This document shows, piece by piece, positions 37,865-50,418 of a stretch of 64,000 nucleotides of DNA; within the stretch, counting starts at the first letter, position 1; each line of letters starts with the position of its first letter. Both the position numbers and the translations under genes were made by a program. The DNA lies in NCBI GenBank assembly GCA_037349105.1, contig JAYJMM010000038.1:1550001-1614000 (forward strand), in the 5' to 3' direction. This DNA is from Limnomonas spitsbergensis (taxonomy: Eukaryota; Chlorophyta; Chlorophyceae; Chlamydomonadales). The notes beneath the pieces were generated by a model that was not told the origin of the DNA, ran no database searches, and saw only the letters and a list, made by a program, of their open reading frames with translations.

Positions 37865-38790
37865 TGACGAAGTAAATGACGTTGCACCTCTGGGCCCTGC
37901 TAAAAATGTGGGTGCCCAGCAGTCTGGTTTAAGGGAGAATATTAAAGACGAGGTTAAAGGAAGGGACACAGGGGAAATACCCACCCCATGCAATAAATGA
38001 AAGACAGTCCTAAGATTCCCCAGCCCTGGAGAGTCTAGCCTTCAAAAAGTAAAAACAAAGAGGACATAGTGTGGAGTCTTAAGAGGACCAAACAGGAAAG
38101 ACCCCCCAAAATGTAAGTGAAGTCGGATTCCCCAGTCACTTGGCCAACTAGTCCTCAACCTTACCTAACACATCCTTCACAAAGGCCAGAGCCTCCCAAC
38201 CATGTCTGCCCCGTACAAATGGTGAAAGTTCATGACGCCCTCCTATAGGCCAGCCAAACACCTATCACTTGGCTTCTCCTTGAGCGTCTGATGTTGTTGA
38301 CCGCTGCGCTGCTCTAGTGTCAGCCGCGCTAAACGCCCCGAGCCGCAGCCCGCAGCTGTTTGTGCGCACACTGTTCCTTGTGCTGCTCCCTGCACATGAG
38401 CACAGCGTCTGCCGCAGGCTGAACCCAAGCACAGCCGCAAACCGTGCTCGGTGGCGGGGCCCCTGGGATGCCCTCTGTCAGTCGCCTCCTGTTGTGCCTG
38501 CTTGTAGGCAGCGTTGACTGTGAAGCAGCTGTAGGTCAGAGACTGCCTGACACAGTTTGGAGACAACTGTTCTTTGCTCCAACTCCTACAGTGCCCCCAT
38601 CAGTTCACCGCAGCGTGGGTGCCCTCCGGTGTTCTGTCGCACCGCGAGCTGCGACTCAGCCGCCATTACTGCCGACACGAGAGGGCTGTCTTGCTGTGCT
38701 GCCGGTGCCACCGCCGCTATGTAGAAACAGAGCACGTGCTGTATTGAAGTCTTGCTGCCACCAATCATTTTGTATCGGCTGGATCTGCAG
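37865..38790 (-). mobile_element. LINE 3' fragment, copy B
   Basis: Reverse-oriented relative of copy A. The 3' terminus (AAATGACGTTGCACCTCTGG) is at 37872 onward and coding remnants occur at 38160-38600, for example 'AAYKQAQQEATDRGHPRGPATEH' split across frames against the copy A 'AAYERAQLDAAGREDPRDPA'. Several frameshifts and stops make it non-functional. Confidence 0.65.
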
Positions 38791-39923
38791 CTCCCTCATG
38801 ACTCCCCACTCATCTGGCAGTGGACGCAGGAGGCCCCCCAGCCTGGCCCTTGTTTGAAGTGGGCTAGACTGCATCCTTCTCCTTGGGCGTCTTGCCCCGC
38901 CCCTCTCAACAGCCTATGAACGACAGTCACGGTCAACATCAAATGGAGTGGTGGGGCCATGGCATGGGGCTCAGCCATTCAGAATTACAGGCTCACTATG
39001 TGTTTATCGAGTACCGGTATGTCACGTGGGGCGCCAAGCAGGGCAAGGCTTCTTTGCACAGAAATAGGGATACAGTATGCAGTGCAGCAAGCTCCTGAGC
39101 CTTGACCACGGCCAGTAACCCTTGCTATCCATCATCAACACCCTCCCCCTTGTCGCAGTGGCTGCACCCTCAGCCTTCAAAGATGGCTTGTTTCCTCGTT
39201 GACCGCTACCGCCTCAGGATCAGCATCAAGGCATAAGCATACCCTTCATGCTCGTCCAGAGCCCGGCCTTCAGCAGCTGGGTAGAAGAAGGGGTACGCAG
39301 TTAAGAGGGTGGGAACAGGGAAGCGAGGCCCCCTTAATGGAATGCATACCGGTACCGGTAACGCGTGGGAGGCAGGAGGTATTGAGGGGTGAGGACTTGG
39401 TGAAGGAAAGGCTTTCAGTCAGCAGCACAAAATCTAAGAACTTCCACTCAAAGCAGATCTCATGCTTTTGGATACCTATTCCGCTAATTCAGAAATGTGG
39501 CTTGGTTAGGGTTGTGCCATGAATCGGAGACTGGCTTGCGAAGCTCCCGACCCCCGACCGGCCGAGCCTAGGGCCCAGTGCTAACGTGTTGATATAAATG
39601 AGGTTTTGACATACCAATTCACGCCGTGTCTTGAGCGACAGCATGATTGCAATGACCCAAATACGACGTGGATTTCGTTGCCTCCTGTTCCCAGACAGGC
39701 CAATGGCAGGCCCTCTAGGCATTCGCCCACCGAAAACAGCCCAATCAAATTCACATTTCGACGAGAACCAGCAGTGTACCTGCCAATCGCTAATATTTAC
39801 CGATACAAACAGGTACCTACTGGATTTTGCTTGTGGTCAGAGCCGTATTTGTATTCATCCCTGCGATTGCCCTTCCTGGAGCAGCAAGCGCTAGCTCCTG
39901 TATCGCAGCACTCCCAAGGACTA
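38791..39923. other. Intergenic, TACCGGTA-rich
   Basis: No exon is supported. Three TACCGGTA palindromes lie here (39012, 39347, 39353) and two more just downstream. Confidence 0.5.
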
Positions 39924-42158
39924 ATGTCAACCATGAGGATATCATTCTCTGGCCTGCTGCCCCAGAGCTTTGGCCGCAAGAATTCTTCGCGTGTCACTGG
40001 TAGCAGCCTGGTGAGTCTCAGCACACCATCAATGCAGGTACACTGTATGATATAATTTGGTTGATGTAGTCTGAAGCATGTAATGAAACAGTTCCTCCAG
40101 TGCTTACTCGCCCCTGCGCTGCTATGATATGTTTTTTGCAGATGAAATACGACGACACGTCAGTCGACACCATGCAGCGGTTGTCATCAGGTGGAGGTGA
40201 CAGAGATTCACCACAGGTGCTGTCCATTGGGGGCGAAAGCATGGTGAGGTTATCATCAAGGCATAGGGAGACATTGTGACGCATACCGGTACAGTATCTG
40301 TTCAGTGCCAGCAGTCCGAAATTTTGAACATGCGCCCGCCCAGTGAGTTGCAATTGAAGCTGGTGCGGTTGAATGTGTCCCGGGCAAAATCTACAGGACA
40401 TACCGATACACGATTTTGAGATTGCTTAATTCCTGCACCTGCATCCCCTCCATGTTTCCATCTTATAGCTCCACACTTCATACCGGTAACGGACTAACGG
40501 TAGGTAGTGGGCCATCCCTTGGGTGATGGATGCCCACGCTTTGAGCATTTTGACGACTTGCGACCACGTTCACTTGCTCGATTCAAATCACAGGAGGCTG
40601 CGCGCAGTGGCATGAAGCAGGAGGCGTATGCCCGGGCATATGTCGCCATGTGCAGCCAACTGCAGGCCGCTCTGATGACAACGCAACAGGAGCTTGACGC
40701 TGCTTGGCGGGTGAGTCCCTTATTGACTGACCATCTGGCCATGCTGGGTATTGTTTTATCACTACATCCCTGTATTACACATACGTCCGCCTGCTCTCTT
40801 CCATCAATTCAAATTTGTGCTGCAACCTAAGTAAGCTATCCCCGTGAACCTGTTGTTTGGACCTATGTAGCATGAGCCCTGAATCTTATGAAACGGTTTA
40901 AATCGTGATGCAAATCTCATGGATTCATCCTGATGTAGGAAAATAACACAGCTACAAGCATGGTGGCATCTCTCCGCGTTTCACTCGCGTCGTCTGCCAC
41001 TGCCGCCCACTTGGCCAAGGCCGAGGAGCGCAAGCTGTCTGACAGACTCGGCAAGGAGCTGAAGACGCTGCAGGCACGCCTAATGGCGCTGCAGCAGGAG
41101 AATGGCGGTCTGAAGCGTGAGCGGGCTATGCTGGCAGAGTGTGCCGCCATGAGCGAGGAGTGCTGCCAAGTGGCGACGGTAGCGGCGGCCGCCGGTCCAC
41201 AATGCGTCCCTGCGTGCTCCATGCCCAGCACCCAGACAAGGTTCAAGGCAGAGGGGAAGGAGGACATGGCCCGCGCTGCAGCGAATAGCTGCTCAGCGCC
41301 TGATGCGGGAGACGTGGCAGAGTTTGAGGAGGCGCTGCCTTGCCTCTCTGGCAGGGCCTCATTGGAGCTGATAGACATCTCGTCTTGCCCAGCACCTGGG
41401 CAGGAGCTGCATGCAACCCAGGCTAGGCCAGTGGAGTCCTTGGCAGTGGGGTCAAGCCTGTCCAAGCTCCCCAGGCCTCAGGTAATGATGAGTGGATGTG
41501 CCGTAGGAGGAATGATAGATAATACCGGTTTCTTGAAAGTGGCAAGTTATTGCAGTCGTTTTGTGCGAGGCAACCTGAGATATTCCAGGAATGTCCCTAT
41601 GCGTCATGTCAATGACCTTACACCTCTGGGCCCTGCTCAAAAAGGCTCGGCCGCATGGGCGCCCAACTGTCCCCATGCGTCAGGTGATACCTTTTGTATC
41701 TCTTTAAAGGTTGAGGTATCAACCAGGGGCATCTTCTGGTTTCATGTCCGAGGGAAGGACGTTATTGATGGTTTCTAAAGGGGAGGTTGGAATAGGGGTT
41801 TGAGGCCGGCCACCAACATGAGCTCTGCAATGCAGCAAGACTCCCCGGACTTACCATTCTTGTTTTTTTCGTTTGATCAGTTTTCCCCTCACTCATCCCT
41901 TCATATCCCCAGGCCCAGCTGCTAGTGGCGTCGCAGGGCACAGGCACGACCAAGGGCGGCTGCTGCATCAGCAGCACTAGCATTAAGGGCGGGAGCCACG
42001 CCGCCGACAGGCCGAGCAGGGGAGGCTGCAACAGCTGTGACCAATATGGGGCTGGGCGCGAGGAGGGCAAGGAAGGCAGACTCCAGTTTGGCTCCGCAGC
42101 TCAGCCGCAGAGGGGCTCGTGGAAGATGTTCATACATGGTTTTGTGTCTGGGCTTTAG
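39924..42158 (+). CDS. Uncharacterised coiled-coil protein
   Basis: Five exons, all phase 0 (39924-40010, 40142-40243, 40504-40710, 40939-41481, 41913-42158), give 394 aa. I do not recognise a family. The N-terminus is basic (MSTMRISFSGLLPQSFGRKN) and could be a transit peptide or simply disordered. Residues ~80-205 are two helical stretches: one in exon 3 ending 'QLQAALMTTQQELDAAW', and a coiled coil in exon 4 'LSDRLGKELKTLQARLMALQ'. The rest is Ser/Ala/Cys-rich and disordered. The last intron carries a LINE 3' scrap in reverse orientation. The uniform phase-0 introns would permit exon skipping without frameshift. A structural or adaptor role is the most that can be inferred. Confidence 0.6.
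41600..41690 (-). mobile_element. LINE 3' terminus, copy C (intronic)
   Basis: The sequence 'TGTCAATGACCTTACACCTC' then 'GGGCCCTGCTCAAAAAGGCT' and 'GGGCGCCCAACTGTCC' is the reverse complement of the end of copy A. Only the last ~90 bp is present, inside the last intron of the coiled-coil gene. Confidence 0.75.
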
Positions 42159-44551
42159 GCTATACGATGAACATCATGGATGATATTGACGAGTGGGTGC
42201 CACACCTCATGCCCCCTCCTCCCTGCTTGGACGAATCAGAATGAACAGGCCTGAGGCGGCGGCGAGCCAGTGATCCGCCATGCCAAGCAAAATATGGTGG
42301 TTGATGATCTGCTCCTGCCTAGTTTCTTAAGTTCACCTCCCGGTACAGGTACTGACGTACCGTCTTTTTTTGGTATATTTGTATCTTCCCCCCCCAGATG
42401 CTGTGGTGTTCATCATTGAATGCTGAACCTTGTATAAATCTTTGCACATTTGTAACATTTGACCATTCTGTCTGTTTCTGTCTGTGCCTATAGACATGGG
42501 CCGACATTTTGGAAACTCCTTTTCAATGGTAGTACGCCTCCAGAGCCTATCAGACTCCAGACAAGTCACATGGGCCTTATGCATAGGACGCTGCCAATGT
42601 TCCACTTATGCGGGACCCATTGCACCTGCTCCGCTGGCAGGGAGCACGGGTAGGCTGGCCCCCCAGACAATGCAAGACTGACTACCACGAGTTGAACCTG
42701 AACATGCCCGTGTGGGATGTCATTGCTTTTGTGAAAGAAGTGGTAGATATCATTGAGACATAGACTTTTCAGAGGCTGAGGCTTTCGTCGACTGACCTTC
42801 TTTCCCAGCCTTTAGTCTGACCCTTGACTTTCTTTCCAACTTTTCTTTATCGATCCTCTTTTTCTTTCCTCCCAAACAATCATTGGGGCGCCCACGCAGG
42901 GGAGCTTTTTGAGGAGGGCCCAGAAATGTGTTATGTCATTGACCTGATACGGTGTAGATGTAATCAGCAGGGAGCAGTCACCCAGTGCGCATGACACTGG
43001 GCTGAACACTCAGAGAAGCTAAAAACCTCAGAGGCTTTTCAATTCCAGATGCTGACCAGCTTTAAGGCAGGGATAGCATCAAGACAATGAAAGGCAGTCA
43101 AAGCAGTGTCAAGTCTGCCTCTCAATCTTCCTGACAGCTGCTGCTTGAGCCCTTGCTTTGTGTTGCGCTGCCTATGCAGTCAGTGTTGCCTGCTGACTCC
43201 CTACCATGCCCCCCTCATCATCACAGCCCCATTACCCATTTGAGCCGTTGCTATAATTCTCTCCTTCCTTACCCGTTGTTCCTTCTCTTTTTCTCCCTCA
43301 TTCTTGTTCTCCCGCTTCTTCCCCTTGTTTCTCCTTGTCCCTGTTGGACGCCTCAAGCCCCCCTTGTAGCCTCTCCCCCTGTCAACCACCACGACCTCAG
43401 ACACGACATGCAGAGCACACAGGCTCCTTCAAACCCAACTTGGTCTCCACTCGGCAATACGACACCAGAATTAGTGGCATCCTACCATGCTACGACACAC
43501 ATTTATATCCAGCAATCACTCCTCCACCTCTTCTTCGTGCTTCAGAGCTTGCCAGCTCATACTCCCCAGTCAGCAGGCCTGGGCCGCTCCATAAATCAAT
43601 AAATTTTGCTGCTTCAGCTGCAAAGAAGACGATCCAACAGCCTGCGGACCTCAATGGCTTCAATGCAACCAACCTTTCGGAGCGCCAGCCACACTTGCAA
43701 GCACTGCTGCACACTGTCCACTGCTGCCGACACCGCTGCCTCCTCCCTGACCATGGTCCGGTCCTCTTCCTACAGCATCGACCAGGCACCCCACTCTTGC
43801 GGTTGCTGGCGGCTCTACCAGGGTCTCGAGTAGTCGAGTTGTCCCAGCCATAGGCTGCTGCTGTTGCTGCTTCTTTCTTTGCTATTTCTGCTCCACTACC
43901 TCGTAGCCATGAGCCACCCCACCAGAAAAGAGGCAGAGCTGCCAGGTAAAAATTTCCGGCTGAGCTCGGGTCTCCAATGACCACGGTTGCCCCCAAGGCA
44001 TGCAGGGTCAAGAGGCAAGCTGGGTCCCACTGAGGGCAGCAGAGTCCACAGAATATGCAGGACCAGAAGGGAGGATGACGATAGGTGTGGCAACCGAGTC
44101 AGGCGATATCGTCAAGGCTGAGATTGCACAGTGGGATGAAGAGGTGCAACGTGCTGACGTTACGTTTCGATCACGGCCCGCCTCAACTTCTTCGCCACAT
44201 GCCTACCCGGAGTTCGGATAGGTTCGAGGTGGCTGGTGGGGGTGGTGTGGTGGGGGGCACCAACAGATCTACCGGGATGAACTGTGATCAGGTCCGACTG
44301 TCCGAGGCCGGGTCCTAGCAAGAAAGAAAGAAAACGCCGTAGCGTGACTTCAGGAATACGGCGATGTGTCATGTGTGTTTGCCTCTATTTTGGGGGGGAC
44401 GGGAAATTGTGACTAGAAGCAGGTAAAGACTTTACCTAGTGCACAATTTTAGTCGATCTTCCCCACCGGTTAATTCTTGGGAGAGGAGGTTGAGCACTTG
44501 AGCGGTTGAGCTCCTGAGCGGATCGTCAACACCTAGGCAGCACACAGAGTG
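42159..44551. other. Repeat-rich intergenic region
   Basis: Contains LINE copy D and, at about 43870-44330, a stretch bounded by TTCTTTCTTT and AAGAAAGAAAGAAAA tracts in inverted orientation. Open frames at 43153-43853 (+) and 43490-44011 (-) have no domain I recognise. Confidence 0.45.
42690..42950 (+). mobile_element. LINE 3' fragment, copy D
   Basis: Encodes only the last residues 'VWDVIAFVKEVVDIIET' plus TAG, matching the copy A C-terminus 'WEALTFVEDVVRIVKA'. It shares the pyrimidine-rich 3' UTR and the end GGGGCGCCCACGC, GAGCTTTTTGAG, GTGTTATGTCATTGA. Confidence 0.75.
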
Positions 44552-47500
44552 ATGTTCCCCAGCTTCAAGGTCGAGAAATGCCAGATGCAGGTAACGACCG
44601 CGTCTCGTTTGCTTGTCTCCGGGCGAGGAAATTCCTCGCATTCAATGGACCTCACGTATACACCTTCCATGCACCTTCCCTCCCGTTATCAGTGCCAGTT
44701 GGGGCTCGGTCGGATCAAGCTTCAGCGCAACAAGAAGCAGCTACAGCTACGTGCTAGTCGAAGGGAGGTTTCAGAGCTTCTTAACAGCGGCAAGCAGGTG
44801 CATAATTCGACACAAACCTGCAAATTTGCAAGGATCATCCTCAGTGTGCTGCTTTCTATCCTGGCCACTATATCCTAATGTGTTGGAATGTTGGCCAATA
44901 TCCAGGGTTGGAGGCTTTTCTAGACCTTGAAGAGCTGTTCGCAGATTCGTTTCTCAAAATGGGGGGCATGGATATTCATTGAATCTCACCGGTAATGCCA
45001 TGCGACGCTATGCACATGCGCCAACAGCTTACTTTTGGCAGCCCATCTAGCCAGGGCCGGGAATCCAGGATCCCAATCAAGAGCCTGACCCTTGCCGCTG
45101 CCTCAGCTGTAAGGATCCTTGTCAAGCAACCTGTCAATGACGTTACACCTCTGAGCCTGCTCAAAAAGCTCGGCATCCAACATTCCAACTGTATGGATGA
45201 CAGAACAGGGGGGGAAACTATCGGAAAAGGAACGAGTGCAAGAAATGAAGGGGAAAAAAAAGTGGCAGGGAAGGAGGTATGGTCCTCCAGTCTCTCTACA
45301 GTGCAGTCCTCAAAATTCGGAACACATATTCCACAAAAGCTACGACATCCCACCCATGCCTGTCCCAGTGCACCTGATGGAAGTCTATCTGTGGGACCAG
45401 CTCAGACCGTTCCTCCTGGACTCTAGGGCGTTGGTAGCAGGCATGTAACACATCCTCTATATGCTCGCCATCACCCCTTATTACGTAGTATCGTTGCCAG
45501 CATGCCTCGCGCCGTCCTGAAGTGTCCGCCGTGCTGATGGCGCCAATTCGCAGCTGTAAGTTTGTACGCATACAAGCACACAAACTCTTGCTGGCGGAGC
45601 TTCTAGCGTGCGGCGGAACCCCCCTCTTGCTTTTGCCCGGCTTCTTCTTGTCTTTTGTCCAATTCTGTTCGGGACCCGGCCGGTTTGTAGAGCCACGCCG
45701 TGCGCCTGCGGGAGGCTGAAAGCCTGAAAGCAGGTGTACTAGATTGCCTTAACCTCGTCACGCTCACTGTAGATCTAGATCCATATGTTCTAATTGGTAC
45801 GGATGCCTTCCACCCCTGTTCCAGGATCATGCTCGGATCCGCGTGGAGGGCGTGATCCGCGAGCAGCTTCTGCTGCAGGCGTATGAAATCCTGGAGCTGT
45901 ACCTGGAGGTCATGAGGATGCAGGCGCAGCTCATCGCAAAGACCAAGGAGGTCCCGCGAGACATGACGGAGGCGGTGGCAAGCACCATATACTCTGCGCA
46001 GCGCATTGGGTGTGTGGAGTGTGGGCTGGGGGGAGGCAGGGGGGAGGAAGAGGGCGGGAGTGGAGGGGGGGATAGGAGGGGGGGAGTGGGGGGGCAGGCG
46101 TCGGAGCCTTGCTCCTCTTCCTCTCCTTCTCTGGCTTCTCTCCTCTGCAACCCTGATTTGGTGCTATGATGCTGCTCTTCACCATCTGATGATAATGCAC
46201 AGATATAAACTGTGTCTCCGAAATTTGCATGGCTGTTTGTGTTTTAGATGCTGCAAAATCTCACACTTGGTGAAAGGGCCCTTGTTTTTTCCGCATGTCT
46301 CGGAAAACTTCAAGATTTAGCCACTCTTAAAGCATGCGGATGGTGCAAATGGCATAATGCTTGCTCCCACCAATGTTTTATTTTAGTGTGAACCCCAGCT
46401 GTGAACAAAGCACTCTTGTATCATGGCTGAAGCAAACATGCCTCAGCGCACACAGGCCCTCCAAATCCTGATCCTGATCCTAATCCTGGGCTGTGTGCTC
46501 CTGCAGGGATCCACCAGCCGCATATGAAGATGAAATTTAATGATGCCCTGCAAGGATCCGCCAGATAGTAGTTGACTTATTTTCACTGTCTTGTAGAGAT
46601 TTGCCAGACATTTTAAAGACTTTCTTTCACTTTGTTGCAGAGATCTGCCAGATGTTTTAAAGACTTTCTTTCACTTCCTTGCAGAGATCTGCCAGATGTT
46701 TTTGACCTTATGTTCACTGTCTTGCAGAGATCTGCTAGACTGTCTTCAAAGTTAAACTCACTATTCACTTCAGGGATTTGCCGGAGGTCCAGGAGCTCCT
46801 CAAGATGTTTGAGGGCAAGTATGGGAAGGTCTTCATCAATGAGGCGAGCAGTGATGCGACGTGCAACAAGTGGCAGGTGGGATCAACGGCTGACAGCAGG
46901 GGGCTGCTGGCAATTGTACGTGTAGGGCTGGGAGGAGGACAGGGTGAAGGCAGAGGGTAAGGGACAGGCAGGAGGCGGGGGAACAGGTTGAGATGAGGGC
47001 AGAGAGCACGGACACAACAAGGGAGGGCATGGCGATGGCAGATGGCAGGGTGAGGGTGCAAGGCAGGGTGGTGGCCAGCTGTGACACCATGGCCAGGCAG
47101 TGGATAGGAGAGGGGGGGGACTTGGTATGGCTCCAGTCACCGCTACATTCATACTGTTTGTGTGAACCCTGGTCAGTCATTAGTTCTATATAACGAGCGT
47201 CAGCTACAATTTAGCTACGTCGCAAGCTTCAGCTGAGGGTTTCTGGTCCTGCACGCCCTGTTTTTCTGGGGTCACCGGCTGTAGGTGATTCACGGTTTGG
47301 TCCCAAGTCGCCCAGTGGTGGCCGCCTGGCCACCTCTCTTGCGTAGTGGCGTAGTGCACACTGAAATTAAAACTGTGCACTCTCCAACTTAGACCCCTTG
47401 AACCTTCCCGATTCTTTGGCCCGTAAGGAATGCCTGGCTCTTGGATTCCAGGAACTCTATTTACCCTCTATCTGATTCAGTGCTGTGCCGATAACGGTAG

Positions 47501-49691
47501 CTGAAATGCGTAGCTGAGTTCCAGTCACCGAAATTTGAAGGCAAATTCAGCTTCTTTCACCCGCAAGACACTGTAATCACTTGCAAGCTTATTGACTTAC
47601 GGCGCAATTGCACAGCACTGATCTGATTACTCCTAATCCGACCCATCTCCTCCCTACTGTGAAGCACAGGATTCCCTCTGCCACCTTTGATTATTTTCCT
47701 ACCTTCCAAACTAATTTCGTTTACCGGTACTGAACCGCATGTTTTCCTTCAACGTGCCCGCTCCCACCCTCCTGGCTTCCAGGTGAACCAGAACCTCATC
47801 AGCTGCCTGCTCATGGAGGCGCCGCCTCCGGACGTGAAGCTGGCGATGCTGACAGAGATTGCTCAGGAGTATGGTGTGGAGTGGGACGCCAGCCTGGCAG
47901 CCCGTGAGATGCTGCCGCAACCTCCCATGATATTACCGGTTTTGGTTCCGGAGTTGCTGTACATCGCACCGCCCCCACCGCGCTCGGCGCTGCCGCCGCC
48001 ACAGCAGCAGGAGCAGCAGCAGCAGCCAGCGCCTGGTTCAGTCGCCTGGCCGCCGCCTGGCGCACTGCCAGCCGGCAGAACGGAGGGCATACAGCCGTAC
48101 GAAAACGCCGTCCAGGCGATAGCGGCATCGTCGCACGCTGCCCAGCAGGCCGCGAAAGCCGCAAGGTGGGCCGCGTCGTTCGCAGAGTACGAAGCATCCG
48201 GCTCAGCCGAGGTGGGTGGGTCAAGATGATTGTCGACTGGGTTTCGCCCCAATCGTATCTGTAGGGTCTTGCAGCAGGTGCCATGCTCCAGAGTTAGTTC
48301 CGTGACCAGAGATTTTGTTGGTCAGTGTGTTTTCCTGTCAAGTTCACTCTGTTTGCTGTTGCCTGTTCTATTGTGTGATCAGGGCTCATTTGCCCCCAGT
48401 GGCTCAGCTTCCTCCCAGGCGACACCGCAGCCCACACGACCCTCTGCTGGCAGATCAAAAAGCAACGATAACACGTGGCAGCTGCAGCAACAGGAGCAGC
48501 AGCTACGGCAGCAGCAGCAGAAGCAGCAGGAACAGGAGCAGCTGCAATGCCAACAACATGAGCAGCAGAGGCAGCAGAAGCAAAAGCTGAAGGAGGAACA
48601 GGATGAAGTGACGCAGCAGCAACAGCAGCAACAGCAGTTGCAAGAACAACAACAGCAGCAGCAGCAGGTGGAACAAAAGCAGAAGCAGAAGTCTCTGTTG
48701 CAACTAGAGCACCAGCTGCTGCAACAACAGCCTCTGCAGCAGCTGGTGGAACAGCAGGAGCAACAGGGACAACAAGAACAACAGGAGCAGCTGATGCAAC
48801 AGCAGGAGCAACAGGAGAAGAACAAGACTCTGCAGCAGCAGCAGCTGCTGCTGCAACAACAGCAAGAAGAGCAGCTGCAACAGGAGCAACAGCAGGAGCA
48901 ACTGCAGGAGCAGAGCAACTGGCCAGCGTCCACCCCCCTACACGACCACTCAGATGGCGTTCATCAGGCCGAGGACGTCATCCACCCTTTCGCTGGGCAG
49001 GCGGCTTCATCACAAGCAGCCCTGCAGCAGAAGCAGCCGCAACAGCAGCAGCAGCCCTACTTCAACATTGACGCAGCTGTGCGGAGGGTGAGGACGTGTG
49101 CGTGTTGTGTAGGGAAGGTGGGCAGCGGGAGTATCAGGGAGTCTCGCTGCCGAGGCCTGCCAGCAAGGCCGTTTAGGCAGCTGAGTTGGGTGCGCACGGA
49201 CTACCTTTGTGGGGAGCTGCCTGGAAGCCACCACAAGGCAATGGGTACCAAACCATGGCGGCCTGACTGGATGCTTTTAAAGTTGTCCCTCCTGACCCTG
49301 CTGCCGCCCCTGACCCTCTTGACGAGCTCGGGGGCCTCCTGCTGAGGCCAGTTTGTTCCCGCCCATACCTGATGCTGCACAGGCGGATGCTGCTGCTCAG
49401 GGACCGCCCTTGGAGATGGCGTCCACTCCTCCTGCTCTGTCCCTGCCTCCGGCGTCGTGTGCTCACCCAATCCCGTCTCTTCACACGCCTCCGCCCCTCG
49501 TCCCGCCAAATGCTGCTTCTCAGACGGGCCTGACAGCTCCATCTGGCATCCCCACATGCCGCGAGGGAGAGCCTGAGGATGAGAGTGAGGTGATCATGGG
49601 CTGGGGAACATCTTGTCTTGAGGGTATGGGGAAAGTGATTTTGGTTTGGGGAAAGTCGCCACAAAGTCTAGCAACTGACACTGGCAACTGA
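44552..49691 (+). CDS. IST1: IST1-like ESCRT-III regulator with long polyglutamine tail
   Basis: Seven exons (44552-44590, 44693-44797, 45825-46009, 46774-46876, 47783-48211, 48383-49087, 49383-49691) encode about 624 aa. The first ~190 residues are the IST1 domain: 'GRIKLQRNKKQLQLRASRRE', 'ARIRVEGVIREQLLLQAYEI', 'VASTIYSAQRIGDLPEVQEL' and 'VKLAMLTEIAQEYGVEWD' follow the family helix by helix. IST1 binds ESCRT-III and Vps4 and tunes membrane scission in the endosomal pathway and cytokinesis. The C-terminal two thirds are disordered: a Pro/Ala/Gln segment, about 170 residues of interrupted polyQ with Glu and Leu (exon 6), then a Pro/Ser tail. The MIM motif expected near the end was not identified. 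The stop assumes read-through of a weak GTGATC site after 'EPEDESE'. Exons 5-6 have a duplicated copy downstream. Confidence 0.87.
45130..45570 (-). mobile_element. LINE 3' fragment, copy E (intronic)
   Basis: Lies in IST1 intron 2, opposite to the gene. It retains the zinc-motif region ('GDGEHIEDVLHACYQR') and C-terminus 'WDVVAFVEYVFRIL' and ends in 'GTCAATGACGTTACACCTCT' at about 45135 on the plus strand. Confidence 0.75.
46500..46790 (+). repeat. Tandem copies of an intron-exon boundary (decoy 3' splice sites)
   Basis: Before the real IST1 exon 4 acceptor (CACTTCAG|GGATTTGCCGGAGG) there are four ~44-bp units, each with TTTCACT...CTTGCAG|AGATCTGCCAGATG, near 46598, 46639, 46684 and 46729. 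Two weaker relatives lie near 46505 and 46552. Each mimics both the pyrimidine tract and the first exon bases. Confidence 0.85.
47340..49260 (+). repeat. Segmental duplication, copy 1 (IST1 exons 5-6 and flanks)
   Basis: Aligns with 49985-51975. The left flank shares GTGCACACTGAAAT and a GGAAT.CCTG...TTTCCAGGA block, and the right flank shares GAGCTGCCTGGAAGCCA. Confidence 0.8.
48480..48915 (+). repeat. CAG/CAA tract encoding polyglutamine (IST1 exon 6)
   Basis: Over 400 bp of CAG, CAA, GAG and CTG triplets. It encodes Q-rich sequence with interspersed E, L and K. The opposite strand gives Cys- or Leu-rich frames that are not genes. Confidence 0.95.
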
Positions 49692-50418
49692 CACAATCAC
49701 AGAACCACATCGTTCTTAAAAACCCACTGGCTACTGTGAAAAACTTTTGAAATTTCAACTTGAAAAGAAACAAACTAAAAAAATGGAGTCCGAAACGCAG
49801 CCACACTGAGAAGTGCGCATGCTGCCAGCCGTGCTGTGTCAGTGCACCAGAGAAAGCACTGGTGGGGGTGAGCGGGATGGCACGATCTGCAATTATGCAA
49901 GCTCTACCCTGCTTCCGGAAACTTTGAAGAGAGCTTGAAGCAGCTCCATGGCATGCCCTTGCTCATGGGATTACATTTTGAGGTGGTCTTGTGCACACTG
50001 AAATCAATACCGCCGCTTAGTCTGACCTGGCCTCTCTGGAGCTCTCCAGACTCCCTGGCGCGCAGGGAATACCTGACCTTTAGTTTCCAGGATATCTTTT
50101 CCCTTGCAAGATCCACCCACTGTACAGAGCTTCTTGATGCTTTTCTTTGGACTTTACAAGGTGTGAGGCCGGCTGCCCAACCCCTAGTAAACCTGAGACG
50201 CTGACACACAAAAACAGCCCGGGTGCGCATGGGGCCCTCGTCGGCAGCTGAGGAAAGGCGAGCAGGAACAGGAAATGTACCCCTTGATTACCCCTCAGGA
50301 AACCTATTTCCCTCAAACTGCAAAACACGAGCACCAGTGTCATATTGAAATATGTCCCCGACGGATGAAAACTGTACCGTTTTGTTACACGCCCCGCTCC
50401 CGCCCTCCTGGCTCCCAG
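49692..50418. other. IST1 3' region and start of duplicated segment
   Basis: Contains the likely IST1 3' UTR and, from about 49985, the copy of the intron that precedes IST1 exon 5. No independent exon is supported. Confidence 0.5.

Noticed and set aside
43490..44011. Minus-strand frame of 173 codons
   Set aside because: No recognisable domain, no splice context, and it lies between repeat tracts.
48379..48933. Cys- and Leu-rich minus-strand frames (also 50957-51622)
   Set aside because: They are the antisense of CAG/CAA polyglutamine tracts in IST1 and its duplicate.
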